From: Hyphomonadaceae bacterium
Lineage (GTDB): Bacteria > Pseudomonadota > Alphaproteobacteria > Caulobacterales > Aquidulcibacteraceae
Reading direction: 5' to 3'
Assembly (NCBI GenBank): GCA_016791445.1
Contig: JAEUMP010000016.1
Location: 62,001-126,000, forward strand
Length of the DNA: 64,000 nucleotides
This document shows positions 7,167 through 18,540 of this stretch, piece after piece. The notes under the pieces are model-generated. The model made no database searches. It was not told the origin of the DNA and saw only the letters and a list, made by a program, of their open reading frames with translations. The first letter of the stretch is position 1. Each line of letters opens with the position of its first letter. The position numbers and the translations under genes were made by a program.

Positions 7167-9044
7167 ATGCTGCAGTTCGACGACCTCTCCTACCGCATCG
7201 GCGGCCGGCCGCTGTTCGATGGCGCGAGCGCCTTCATCGCGGACGGCTGGAAGGTCGGCCTGATCGGGCGCAACGGCACCGGCAAATCGACACTGCTGCG
7301 CCTCATCCGGGAAGAGGCAGGAAAAGGCGACGGCTCCATCCGCATAAAGCGCGGCGCGCGCATGGGCTTCGTCGCGCAGGAAGTCGCGGCGACGGATGAC
7401 GCGCTGCTCGACGTGGTGCTGGCGGCGGACGAGGAGCGTCACGCGCTGATGCAGGAAGCGGAGACGGCGGAAGATCCGCACCGCATCGCCGAAATCCACA
7501 TGCGCCTCTTCGACATCGATGCGCATTCGGCCGAAGCGCGCGCGGCGGAAATTCTCGTCGGCCTCGGTTTCGAACAGGAAGACCTGACGCGCGCGACGCG
7601 TGAATTCTCCGGCGGTTGGCGCATGCGCGCGGCGCTGGCGGGCGTGCTGTTCTCGACGCCGGACCTCCTCATACTCGACGAACCGACGAACTATCTCGAT
7701 CTCGAAGGCGCGGCGTGGCTTGAGTCCTATCTGCGCAAATACCCGAACACCGTCGTCGTGGTGAGCCACGACCGGGAGATGCTGAACCGCTCGGTGACGC
7801 ACATCCTCGCGCTGGCGGACCTCAAGCTCGAAGTGCATCCGGGCGGCTACGACACCTATCTCAAGAAGCGCGCGGAGCGCATGGCGGGGCTCGCCGCGCA
7901 GAAGGCTAAGCAGGACGCCGAACGCGCGCACCTGCAGGCCTTTGTAGACCGCTTCCGCGCGAAGGCATCGAAGGCGCGGCAGGCGCAGAGCCGCGTGAAG
8001 ATGATCGAGAAGATGACGGAGATCACCGTCCCGCTCGCGGATCGCACGACGCCGTTCAAGTTCGAGGACCCGGAAGAGCTCGCCGATCCGCTGCTGCAGC
8101 TGGAAGACGCCGATCTCGGCTATGTCGAAGGCGTGCCGATCCTGCGCGGCGTGAATTTCCGCCTCGATCATGACGACCGCATCGTCATCATCGGCCCGAA
8201 CGGTCAGGGCAAGACGACGCTGGTGAAATCCATCGGTGCACGGCTCGCTTTGCTCAAAGGCCAACGCCGCGCATCGAAGGCGGTGAAGATCGGCTATTTC
8301 AGCCAGGACCAGCTCGACGAGCTGCACGCCGGGCAGACGCCGCTCGATCACATCCGCGATCTCGCGCCGAATCTGAACCCCGCGCAGCACCGCTCCATCG
8401 CCGCGCAGATGGGCTTCGGGCACGAGAAGATCCAGACGCCGGTGGAGAAGCTCTCCGGCGGAGAGAAGGTGCGCCTGCTGCTCGGCCTCATGGCCTACAC
8501 AAAGCCGCATGTGCTGATCCTCGACGAACCGACGAGCCACCTCGATATCGACAGCCGCGAAGCGCTGATCCACGCGCTGAACGATTACGCCGGCGCCGTG
8601 CTGCTGATCACCCACGACGTCTATCTCGCCGAGGCGACAGCCGACCGGCTGTGGCTCGTCCACAACGGTCGCGCGAGGCAATATGACGGCGATCTCTCCG
8701 ACTATCGCGCACTGGTGCTGAGCGCCGACCGTCCGGCCACAAGCGGCGCCGCGAAGGGTCAGGGCACGAAACCGGCGCCTGCCTCTTCAGATGGCGCGAA
8801 GCGGCCGTCCCTCAGCACGCTGAAGCACAGGGTCGCCGAGCTCGAAAAGGAAATGGACACCTTCCAGCGCGACATCGCGCGCATCGACGTGGCGATTGCA
8901 CAGCCGGGCCTCTTCGAGCGCGATCCGGCCAAAGGCGCGGCATTGAGCAAGGATCGCGCAGCGCTCGCGCAGCACCTGCAGACGGCGGAAGAACGCTGGC
9001 TTGAGGCGAGCGAGGCGCTGGAAGCGGCGAAGGCGGGCGCGTGA
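7167..9044 (+). CDS. ABC-F family ATPase, YheS/ABCF3-like
   Basis: The 625-residue soluble protein has two ABC modules and no membrane segment. The first has GRNGTGKSTLL, FSGGWRMRAALA and LLILDEPTNYLDLE. The second has GPNGQGKTTLV, LSGGEKVRLLLG and LILDEPTSHLDI. Between them is the P-site-tRNA-interaction linker (LQAFVDRFRAKASKARQAQSR), and a C-terminal coiled coil follows. ABC-F proteins act at the ribosomal E site. The linker and spacing resemble YheS most closely, but the subfamily is not proven. It lies 4 bp after ftsY and its stop overlaps the next start. Confidence 0.9.
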   Translation: MLQFDDLSYRIGGRPLFDGASAFIADGWKVGLIGRNGTGKSTLLRLIREEAGKGDGSIRIKRGARMGFVAQEVAATDDALLDVVLAADEERHALMQEAETAEDPHRIAEIHMRLFDIDAHSAEARAAEILVGLGFEQEDLTRATREFSGGWRMRAALAGVLFSTPDLLILDEPTNYLDLEGAAWLESYLRKYPNTVVVVSHDREMLNRSVTHILALADLKLEVHPGGYDTYLKKRAERMAGLAAQKAKQDAERAHLQAFVDRFRAKASKARQAQSRVKMIEKMTEITVPLADRTTPFKFEDPEELADPLLQLEDADLGYVEGVPILRGVNFRLDHDDRIVIIGPNGQGKTTLVKSIGARLALLKGQRRASKAVKIGYFSQDQLDELHAGQTPLDHIRDLAPNLNPAQHRSIAAQMGFGHEKIQTPVEKLSGGEKVRLLLGLMAYTKPHVLILDEPTSHLDIDSREALIHALNDYAGAVLLITHDVYLAEATADRLWLVHNGRARQYDGDLSDYRALVLSADRPATSGAAKGQGTKPAPASSDGAKRPSLSTLKHRVAELEKEMDTFQRDIARIDVAIAQPGLFERDPAKGAALSKDRAALAQHLQTAEERWLEASEALEAAKAGA

Positions 9045-9514
9045 GCGAAACGCCCGCGCCGCCGATCATCTACGTCGACGCGGACGCGTGCCCGGTGAAG
9101 GACGAGATCTATCGCGTCGCGCTTCGGTGCATGCTGCCGGTCTTCGTCGTCGCCAACAGCTTCATGCGCGTGCAGCAGCATCCGCTCATCAAGATAAACG
9201 TCGTCGACGCAGGGCCGGACGTGGCGGACGACTGGATCGCGGAGCGCGCCATCGCGGGCGACATCGTGGTGACGAACGACATACCGCTCGCGGCGCGCTG
9301 TCTTGAAAGCAAGGCTGAAGTCCTGGCGCCGTCCGGCAAGCCCTTCACCACCGCCTCCATCGGCGCGGCGCTGGCGCAGCGCGAATTGATGGAGCATCTG
9401 CGCTCCTTCGGCGAAGGCCAGGGCGGGCCAAAGCCCTTCTCGCCGCAGGATCGATCCCGGTTTCTCTCCGCGCTTGACGCCGCAGTGACCCGCGCGCGCC
9501 GCATCAAGCGATAA
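9041..9514 (+). CDS. UPF0178 / DUF188 family protein (YaiI/YqxD)
   Basis: The 157-residue product begins IIYVDADACPVKDEI, has VVANS and the DAGPDVADDWIAERA and VVTNDIPLA motifs, and ends in the family-typical AQRELMEHLR and FLSALD region. The fold resembles PIN/NYN nuclease domains, but no reaction is established to my knowledge. GTG 9041 overlaps the ABC-F stop (GTGA), so the two are co-translated. Confidence 0.92.
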   Translation: MSETPAPPIIYVDADACPVKDEIYRVALRCMLPVFVVANSFMRVQQHPLIKINVVDAGPDVADDWIAERAIAGDIVVTNDIPLAARCLESKAEVLAPSGKPFTTASIGAALAQRELMEHLRSFGEGQGGPKPFSPQDRSRFLSALDAAVTRARRIKR

Positions 9515-9649
9515 CAATTCCGTCAGCCGTCCCGGATGCCGACGCACCCGACATTGAAACCGACCAGATGATCACTAGGTTGTGAAAGTCGCGTACGTCC
9601 TGTGTGCGGCATCCCCACCCATGCACACACGGACGGCCCTCGCGGACCT

Positions 9650-10855
9650 ATGGAAAAATACGCCCTCATATCCACGATCTGTGCGGCGCTGGTGCTCGCC
9701 TTCATTTTCGGGTTCGCCGCGCGCAAGCTGAAGCTGTCCCCGATCGTGGGCTACCTGCTCGCGGGCGTGGCTGTGGGGCCCTACACGCCGGGCTTCGTGG
9801 GCGATGCGGGTCTTGCGATGCAGCTCGCGGAAATCGGCGTGATCCTGCTCATGTTTGGCGTGGGGATGAAGTTCTCGCTGGAGGACCTGTGGGCGGTGAA
9901 GGGCGTGGCGGCGCCCGGCGCGCTCGTGCAGATGGCGACCGCCACAGCGCTGGGCTACGGCGTCGGGCATCTGATGGGCATGTCGGCGGCGGAGAGCCTC
10001 ATGCTCGGCTTTTCCCTGTCGGTGGCCAGCACCGTCGTGCTGCTGCGCGCGCTGGAAGACCGCCACATCCTCAAGTCGGAGAACGGGCGCATCAGCGTGG
10101 GCTGGCTCGTGATCGAGGACATCGCCATCGTGTTGGCGATCGTGCTCCTGCCGACGCTGGTTGCGGTGGCGCAGGGCGGAACCCTCGCGCCGTCACACGT
10201 GGCTTCCGCGCTGGGCATGACGCTGGTGAAGATCGGGATTTTCGTCGCGCTGATGCTCATCGTTGGCGCACGCGTCTTCCCGTGGCTGATCGTCCAGGTG
10301 GCGCACACCAAGTCGCGGGAGCTGCTTTCGCTCGGCACCATCGCGCTCGCGCTGGGCGTCGCGTACGCGGCATACGCCTTCTTCGACGCATCATTTGCGC
10401 TGGGCGCCTTCCTGGCCGGCGTGATGCTGAACGGCACGAAGTTCACGCACAAGGTGGCGGAGGACTCGCAGCCGCTGCGCGATACCTTCGCGGTGCTGTT
10501 CTTCGTTTCCGTGGGCATGCTGTTCAACCCGATGACGCTGATCGAGCAGCCGCTCGGCGTGCTGGCGGTGGTGGCGATCATCATCCTCGGCAAGGGGCTG
10601 GCGGCGCTGGCGATCACCTCCCTGTTCAAGCTGCCGCTGAAATCCGGGCTGCTCGTGGCGGTGGCGCTGGCGCAGATCGGGGAGTTCTCCTTCGTCCTTG
10701 CCGGCATGGGCCGCGATCTCGATGTGATGTCGGAAGCGACCTACAATCTCATCCTCGGCGGCGCGCTGATCTCCATCACGCTGAACCCCTTCCTCTTCTC
10801 GCTGGCCGATCGATACACCGCCGAAAAGGCCCCACCCGCCGAGGCGGCGGCATAA
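9650..10855 (+). CDS. CPA2-family monovalent cation:proton antiporter (KefB/YbaL-like, no RCK domain)
   Basis: The 401-residue integral membrane protein has about 12 hydrophobic segments and the CPA2 hallmarks: LSPIVGYLLAGVAVGP, AEIGVILLMFGVG, SLSVASTVVLLRAL, VIEDIAIVLAI and the conserved FFVSVGML near the end. E. coli KefB and YbaL carry a C-terminal TrkA-N/RCK domain of about 150 residues. Here the protein stops right after the transport domain. ATG 9650 is preferred; an upstream ATG at 9602 would add a hydrophilic leader without a family match. A 135-bp gap before it may hold its promoter. Confidence 0.88.
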   Translation: MEKYALISTICAALVLAFIFGFAARKLKLSPIVGYLLAGVAVGPYTPGFVGDAGLAMQLAEIGVILLMFGVGMKFSLEDLWAVKGVAAPGALVQMATATALGYGVGHLMGMSAAESLMLGFSLSVASTVVLLRALEDRHILKSENGRISVGWLVIEDIAIVLAIVLLPTLVAVAQGGTLAPSHVASALGMTLVKIGIFVALMLIVGARVFPWLIVQVAHTKSRELLSLGTIALALGVAYAAYAFFDASFALGAFLAGVMLNGTKFTHKVAEDSQPLRDTFAVLFFVSVGMLFNPMTLIEQPLGVLAVVAIIILGKGLAALAITSLFKLPLKSGLLVAVALAQIGEFSFVLAGMGRDLDVMSEATYNLILGGALISITLNPFLFSLADRYTAEKAPPAEAAA

Positions 10856-10896
10856 GACGCTGGTCCGGACGGCTGCAGGTGTCGTAAGCCGTTGGC

Positions 10897-11535
10897 ATGA
10901 GTGAAACCGCGCCCCCCGTCGCCGGGTCCGATCCGGCAAAGCCCGCAACCGCCAAGCGCGGCGGCGGCCAAATCTTCGTCGATCTCGGCCCGGTCATCAT
11001 CTTCATGCTGACCTACAACCTCTCCCGCGGCCGCGTGCCTGAGGGCGAGGAAATCTATCTGGCGACGACGGTATTCCTCATCGCGACCGCGGCGGCGCTC
11101 GCCTACGCATGGTTCAAGCAGAAGCGTCTGCCGCCCATGCTGATCGTCACGGCGGTTGTCGTCGGCGTGTTCGGCGGGCTGACTCTGGCGCTCCACGATC
11201 CCGTCTTCATCAAGATGAAGCCCACCATCGTGAACCTGCTCTACGCGTCGGTGATTCTCGGCGGACTCGCGGTGAAGCAGAACGTCTGGAAGATGCTGTT
11301 CCAGAGCGCGTTCCCCGCGCTGCCCGACAAGGTATGGACCACCTTCGCGCTGCGCTGGGGCTTGTTCTTCATCTTCCTCGCCGGCCTGAACGAATTCATC
11401 TGGCGCAGTTTTTCGGAAGTGTTCTGGGCGAACTTCAAGGTGTTCGGCGTGATGCCGCTGACTTTCGTCTTCATGCTCGCGAACATGCCGCTCCTGATGA
11501 AGCACATGCCGAAGGACGAGGAGGCGAAGCCCTAG
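10897..11535 (+). CDS. yciB: Inner membrane septation/cell-envelope protein YciB (IspZ)
   Basis: The 212-residue product has five or six membrane helices and the family motifs DLGPVIIFMLTYN, the KPTIVNLLYASVILGG loop, and the RWGLFFIFLAGLNEFIWR block near residue 150. YciB affects cell length and envelope synthesis in E. coli; its biochemical role is unclear. An N-terminal Pro/Lys extension of about 22 residues precedes the first helix. It is convergent with the Nudix gene, and the two stop codons overlap. Confidence 0.92.
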   Translation: MSETAPPVAGSDPAKPATAKRGGGQIFVDLGPVIIFMLTYNLSRGRVPEGEEIYLATTVFLIATAAALAYAWFKQKRLPPMLIVTAVVVGVFGGLTLALHDPVFIKMKPTIVNLLYASVILGGLAVKQNVWKMLFQSAFPALPDKVWTTFALRWGLFFIFLAGLNEFIWRSFSEVFWANFKVFGVMPLTFVFMLANMPLLMKHMPKDEEAKP

Positions 11536-12065
11536 CGGTAGATGCTTCCCGGCGGGTTTGCGAACGGCGCGCTCGCGCCCTGCTTCCAGGCCGCGAAGTG
11601 TTCAAGCGCCCATTTGACGGAAGGAAACGCCAGCTCGCTCCACGGGATTTCGTCCCAGGTCAGCAGCGCGACGTCCGTGCTCTCCGGCCCCGGCGCGATC
11701 GCGGGATCGACGAGACGCGCGCGATACATGAGCTGCACCTGACTGATGCGCGGCACCGAATAGCAGGCGAGTAATCCTTCGATCTCGATCTTCGCGCAGG
11801 CTTCCTCCATCGCTTCGCGCATGGCGCCTTCCTCTGCAGTCTCGCGCTCTTCCATGAAGCCGGCAGGCAAGGTCCAGAAGCCCTTGCGCGGTTCGATGGC
11901 GCGTTTGCAGAAGAGGATGCGGTCACCGAACGTCACCACGGAGCCGCCGACGATCTTCGGATTGACGTAGTTGATGAAGCCGCACGTATCGCAGACGTCG
12001 CGCAGGCGGTCCTCGCCGTCGGGAATGCGCTGGACGAAGGCGGGCGTGGCGGGGCTTTCGGTCAT
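11532..12065 (-). CDS. Nudix hydrolase with N-terminal zinc-ribbon-like segment
   Basis: The 177-residue product has a Nudix box: GFMEERETAEEGAMREAMEE fits the GX5EX7REUXEEXGU pattern. Upstream is the short CDTCGFINYVNP motif, a partial zinc-ribbon remnant often seen in this Nudix group. The substrate is unknown; nucleotide or NAD-type diphosphates are plausible for the family. ATG 12065 is chosen because the longer form only adds residues that run into the upstream intergenic region. Confidence 0.88.
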   Translation of the reverse strand: MTESPATPAFVQRIPDGEDRLRDVCDTCGFINYVNPKIVGGSVVTFGDRILFCKRAIEPRKGFWTLPAGFMEERETAEEGAMREAMEEACAKIEIEGLLACYSVPRISQVQLMYRARLVDPAIAPGPESTDVALLTWDEIPWSELAFPSVKWALEHFAAWKQGASAPFANPPGSIYR

Positions 12066-12199
12066 GACAGAACTGTGAACCGGACACACTGCCGCGTCAA
12101 AGTCGCCACGCGTTCATTGCCCTGTGGCCGCACGTCGAGCGGGCTTGGTACGCTGGCGGTCTTCAGGGCCGCGGGCTGGCGGCGGGGAGGAGCTGGGCA

Positions 12200-12742
12200 A
12201 TGACCGATCCGGAAGCGCCGAAGCCGTTCGCGCTCGCCCGCTCGCCGGGCCATCTCCTCCATCGCGCGCAGCAGCGCGCCGAGGAAGTGTTCGCCGCGTC
12301 TCTGGGCGATGACAACGTCACGCTGCGCCAGTTCGCCGTGCTCGCGGCGGTGTCCGAGAAAGCCGGGCGCACGCAGACAGAACTCGTCCGCATCACGGGG
12401 ATCGACCGCTCGACGCTCGCCGACATGATGGACAGGCTGGAGAAGAAGGGCCTCGTCGCGCGCGAGAAATCAGACACGGACAAACGCGCGAAAATCGTGC
12501 GTCTCACCGGCAAGGGCCGCACGCGCCTCGCAGAAGCCGCGCCGCATGCCGCAGCAGCGGATGCAGCCATCCTCGCCGCGCTGCCGAAGAACAAGCGGCG
12601 CTCCTTTCTCGGCACGCTGGAAGCGCTGGTGGTCACCATCGACACAACCGCCGCAGAAGCAGAAGCGCGCGCCGCTTCGAAGGACAAGGCACGCAAAGAC
12701 CGCAAGTCCGGCAAGGACGAGCGGAAGAAGCTGAAGCGGTGA
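12200..12742 (+). CDS. MarR family transcriptional regulator
   Basis: The 180-residue product has a winged helix of the MarR type: VTLRQFAVLAAVSEKAGRTQTELV, then TGIDRSTLADMMDRLEKKGLVAREKSDTDKRAK (recognition helix plus wing), then VRLTGKGR. The C terminus is a long Lys/Arg-rich tail not present in most MarR proteins, which may add non-specific DNA contact. No obvious operator or neighbouring efflux or degradation gene identifies its target. Confidence 0.88.
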   Translation: MTDPEAPKPFALARSPGHLLHRAQQRAEEVFAASLGDDNVTLRQFAVLAAVSEKAGRTQTELVRITGIDRSTLADMMDRLEKKGLVAREKSDTDKRAKIVRLTGKGRTRLAEAAPHAAAADAAILAALPKNKRRSFLGTLEALVVTIDTTAAEAEARAASKDKARKDRKSGKDERKKLKR

Positions 12743-12750
12743 ACCCCTCG

Positions 12751-12896
12751 CCCTCCCCCGCTTGCGGGGGAGGGACAGACTGAGCGCGAGCGAAGTCAGG
12801 GTGAGGGTGCGTGAGAAGATGAGTCCCGAAGTCTGTCGGGCCCTCACCCTTCGCTCACTTCGTTCGCATTTTCCCTCTCCCGCACGCGGGAGAGGG
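12751..12896. repeat. BIME-like pair of oppositely oriented hairpin repeats
   Basis: Two C-block hairpins (12751-12774, CCCTCCCCCGC stem; 12873-12896, CCCTCTCCCGC stem) flank an inner inverted pair made of GGGTGAGGG near 12800 and CCCTCACCC at 12841-12849, each next to a GCGAGCGAAG-like block. The layout is head-to-head, as in bacterial interspersed mosaic elements. It fills the gap between the convergent marR-type gene and acnA, where it could also stop transcription from both sides. Confidence 0.7.
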
Positions 12897-12902
12897 TTAG
12901 GA

Positions 12903-15590
<2,688 letters not shown>

Positions 15591-15820
15591 GAGCGATCGT
15601 CCTTCAAATGGAGGTGTCGGGATCGCAAGCGCGTCGGGGGGCGCCCCATTGCCGGAATCGGACCGGCTGCGCGCGGCAAACTGGAGATACGCCGCGTCGG
15701 GCATCGGTTCAATCGGGCGCCGCGCCGCATCGCGAGGAAATCGCCTTTGTTGCAAGCGTTTCGCAACTGAATGCGCCGCGCGCCTTGACTCCGAGTGACG
15801 GCGCAGAGGACTAGCGGGCC

Positions 15821-16402
15821 ATGCGCGTCGATGTCGAAAGCCTCGCAATCGAGCGGGGCGAGCTGCGCCTCTTCGAGAACCTGTCGTTCACCGCCGCGCC
15901 CGGCGCCCATGTAGCGCTGACCGGCGCCAACGGGACCGGCAAGACGAGCCTGCTGCGCGCGCTCGCCGGATTTCTCGCGCCGAGCGCCGGCACGATCCGA
16001 TTTTCGATCGAGGAGCCCGCGGCGCAGACCCATTTCCTCGGCCACCGCGACGGCCTGAAGGGCGCGCTCGAAGTGCGTGAACACCTCATGTTCTGGCGCG
16101 ACCTTTTCGGCGGCGCAGACGATCCAGCCGAAGCCTTGGCCCGCGTCGGGCTGACCCGCGTGGCGGACCTTCCGGCGCGCGCGCTGTCGGCGGGGCAAAG
16201 CCGGCGGCTTTCGTTGGCGCGCCTGCTTGTCGCTGAACGTCCGCTGTGGCTGCTCGATGAGCCCGCCGCCGGACTCGACACCGCAGGCAAGGCGCTGCTC
16301 GCCGATCTCATCGCCGCGCACCGGATGACGGGCGGCGTGGTGATCGCCGCCGTCCATGAACCGCTCGGCGCGCCGGACGTCGACGTACGGCTGGGCGCAT
16401 GA
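15821..16402 (+). CDS. ccmA: Heme exporter ATP-binding protein CcmA
   Basis: CcmA drives release of heme-loaded CcmE from the CcmBCD complex during cytochrome c maturation. The 193-residue ABC ATPase has [16 protein letters not shown] (Walker A), the Q-loop region around [12 protein letters not shown], a [15 protein letters not shown] signature and [12 protein letters not shown] (Walker B). Its stop overlaps the ccmB start (ATGA-type, 16399-16402). It is the first gene of ccmABCDG. Confidence 0.95.
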   Translation: MRVDVESLAIERGELRLFENLSFTAAPGAHVALTGANGTGKTSLLRALAGFLAPSAGTIRFSIEEPAAQTHFLGHRDGLKGALEVREHLMFWRDLFGGADDPAEALARVGLTRVADLPARALSAGQSRRLSLARLLVAERPLWLLDEPAAGLDTAGKALLADLIAAHRMTGGVVIAAVHEPLGAPDVDVRLGA

Positions 16403-17070
16403 CGATGTGGCGCAGCGTTTCGGCCGTCTTCCGGCGCGATCTCCGACTGGCGTGGGCGGGCGGCGGCGCGGCAGCCCCGCTGGGCTTCTTCGCCGGCGCC
16501 ACGACACTCGTGCCGCTCGCGGTCGGCCCGGACCTCAAGACGCTCGCGCTGATCGGTCCCTCGCTCCTGTGGGTGACGGTGGCGCTTGCGGCGCTGATGA
16601 TCCTGGAGCGCCTGTTCCAGGCGGACCTCGAAGACGGCAGCCTCGACCAGCTCCATCTCGTCGATGCGCCGCTCGAATTCATCGTCGCCGCCAAAGGGGC
16701 GGCGCTGTGGACGGCCATCGGCCTGCCCCTCGCGCTCGCGTCCCTGCCGGCGGCGCTCGCGCTGCAGACGCCGCCGCATGCCACCATCGCGGTCGCCATC
16801 GGGCTCCTGATCGGCCTCGCCGCGTTCATCGGCTTCGGACTCTTCGGCGCGGCGCTGGCGGCGGGCGTGCGGCGCGGCGGCGTGCTGATCGCGATCCTCG
16901 TCCTGCCCTTCTTCGCCCCACCGATCATCTTCGGCGCGGCGGCTGCGTCAAAGGCCGCGAGCGAGGGCCTCGGCGCGCCTGGATTCCTGCTCTTGTGCGG
17001 CTGCGCGCTGGCGGGCGTGGCGCTCGGCCCTATCGGGGCGGCCGCGGCGCTGCGCCAGCAGACGGGGTGA
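16399..17070 (+). CDS. ccmB: Heme exporter permease CcmB
   Basis: The 223-residue product has six hydrophobic segments. Typical CcmB features are FRRDLRLAW near the N terminus, the LERLFQADLEDGSLDQL loop, and LPFFAPPIIFGAAAA in the fifth helix. It is the membrane partner of CcmA. It overlaps ccmA by 4 bp and is followed 4 bp later by ccmC. Confidence 0.95.
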   Translation: MTMWRSVSAVFRRDLRLAWAGGGAAAPLGFFAGATTLVPLAVGPDLKTLALIGPSLLWVTVALAALMILERLFQADLEDGSLDQLHLVDAPLEFIVAAKGAALWTAIGLPLALASLPAALALQTPPHATIAVAIGLLIGLAAFIGFGLFGAALAAGVRRGGVLIAILVLPFFAPPIIFGAAAASKAASEGLGAPGFLLLCGCALAGVALGPIGAAAALRQQTG

Positions 17071-17074
17071 CGCA

Positions 17075-17836
17075 TTGCGTCGCCAACGGACGCGTCCTAC
17101 CCCTGCGCCTGTGTTTGCCTGGTTCGCCAATCCCGACCGCTTCATGCGGCTGAGCGCATGGGCGCTCCCCATCGCGGCGGCGCTCGCCGTGGTATTGTTC
17201 GCCATCGGCCTGCCGTGGTCCTTCCTCTTCGCGCCGCCGGACTTCCGGCAGGGCGAAAGCGTGCGGATCATGTTCATCCACGTACCGGCCGCGTGGTGGG
17301 CGTTGGGTATCTATGTCTTTATGGGCGCAGCGAGCCTCATGGGTCTCGTCTGGAAACACGCCCTGGCGGACGTGGCCGCGCGCGCCGCCGCGCCCATCGG
17401 CGCAGCGTACGCCGCGCTCTGCCTGATCACCGGGTCTTTCTGGGGCGCGACGACGTGGGGCACGTGGTGGGAATGGGATGCGCGGCTGACGTCGATGCTC
17501 GTCCTGTTCCTCACCTATCTCGGCTACATCGCGCTGTGGGCGGCGATCGAGGATGAGCAGCGCGCGGCGCGGCTGGCGGCGATCCTGTGCCTTGGCGGGC
17601 TCTTGAACATCCCGATCGTGAAATTCTCCGTCGATTGGTGGAACAGCCTGCACCAGACCGCGAGCATCCTGCGCAGCGGCGGTTCGGCGATGGACGCAAG
17701 CATGATGCAGCCGCTGTTCGTCATGGCGCTAGCGTACCTGTTCGCGTTCATCGCGTTGCTGTTCGCGGGCATGCGCGCGCACGTCTACCGACGCCGCGCC
17801 GTCACCGCCGCCCTGCGCCGGGCCCGCGCGTCATGA
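17075..17836 (+). CDS. ccmC: Heme transporter CcmC
   Basis: CcmC presents heme to the chaperone CcmE. The 253-residue product has six helices, the periplasmic tryptophan-rich WWD-type motif (WGATTWGTWWEWDARLTS), and conserved histidines in IHVPAAWWALG and WNSLHQ. The start is TTG 17075, with GGGG about 7 nt upstream at the ccmB stop. An internal Met would cut into the first helix. The stop overlaps ccmD. Confidence 0.95.
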   Translation: MRRQRTRPTPAPVFAWFANPDRFMRLSAWALPIAAALAVVLFAIGLPWSFLFAPPDFRQGESVRIMFIHVPAAWWALGIYVFMGAASLMGLVWKHALADVAARAAAPIGAAYAALCLITGSFWGATTWGTWWEWDARLTSMLVLFLTYLGYIALWAAIEDEQRAARLAAILCLGGLLNIPIVKFSVDWWNSLHQTASILRSGGSAMDASMMQPLFVMALAYLFAFIALLFAGMRAHVYRRRAVTAALRRARAS

Positions 17837-17982
17837 CGGCGCTCAACGAGATGATGGCCAGCGAGCACTGGCCCTATATCTGGCCCTGCTACGTCCTTGG
17901 TCTCGCGGTTTTCGCGGGCCTTGCCGTGCGCGCCGCAACACAGCTCAGCCACTGGAAGAAGCGCGCCGACGATGACCGCTGA
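17833..17982 (+). CDS. ccmD: Heme exporter subunit CcmD
   Basis: CcmD is the small single-pass subunit of the CcmABCD complex, needed to release holo-CcmE. The 49-residue product has one hydrophobic helix (YVLGLAVFAGLAV) followed by a basic end (HWKKRADDD), as is usual. It starts inside the ccmC stop (ATGA) and overlaps the next start by 11 nt. Confidence 0.88.
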   Translation: MTALNEMMASEHWPYIWPCYVLGLAVFAGLAVRAATQLSHWKKRADDDR

Positions 17983-18520
17983 ACGCCCGACAGCGTCGAA
18001 GCGCATGGCGGCGTTCGCGCCGATCCTGATATTCGCCGCGCTGCTGGCGATTGTGGCGCTGACGCTGGCTTCCGGCGGCGCGCGGAAGGAGTCGAGCGAA
18101 GGCCTCGTCGGGCGCGTCCTGCCGGCCTACGCGCTGGCGCCGCTGTCTGGTGAAGCGCCCGTCACACAGGCGACTTTCGCCGGGCGTCGCCACGTCGTGA
18201 ACTTCTTCGCGTCATGGTGTGTGCCGTGCCGGTACGAGCATCCGCTACTCATGGACTTGAAAGCGCGCGGCGTGCCGGTGCTCGGCGTCGCCTACAAGGA
18301 TGCGCCGGAAAAGACATCGGCATTCCTCGCGCGCGATGGCGACCCCTACGCTGCGATAGGACAGGACCCTGCGGGCCGGTTCGGTCTTGAACTCGGCATC
18401 GAAGGCGTGCCCGAAACATTCGTCATCGACGCCGATGGCACGATCATCGCGCTGCACCGCGGCCCGATCACCGAAGAGGTGATGCGTGACCGCATCCTGC
18501 CCGCGCTCGGCCTGCCCTGA
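17972..18520 (+). CDS. ccmG: Thiol:disulfide interchange protein CcmG (DsbE)
   Basis: CcmG reduces apocytochrome c or CcmH disulfides in the periplasm. The 182-residue product has an N-terminal membrane anchor (residues 12-33), then a thioredoxin fold with the CVPC active site (C83, C86) in VNFFASWCVPC, the cis-Pro-type EGVPETFVID and the YKD segment of this family. ATG 17972 is chosen because it lies inside ccmD and places the anchor near the N terminus. It closes this part of the ccm set; ccmE, ccmF, ccmH and ccmI are not in the window. Confidence 0.94.
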   Translation: MTAERPTASKRMAAFAPILIFAALLAIVALTLASGGARKESSEGLVGRVLPAYALAPLSGEAPVTQATFAGRRHVVNFFASWCVPCRYEHPLLMDLKARGVPVLGVAYKDAPEKTSAFLARDGDPYAAIGQDPAGRFGLELGIEGVPETFVIDADGTIIALHRGPITEEVMRDRILPALGLP

Positions 18521-18540
18521 AATTCAGCGCCTTCCGGAGA

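Noticed and set aside
9604-10887. 427-residue plus-strand frame overlapping the antiporter gene
   Set aside because: It is in another frame of a real membrane-protein gene and its product is Arg/Gly-rich without hydrophobic helices.
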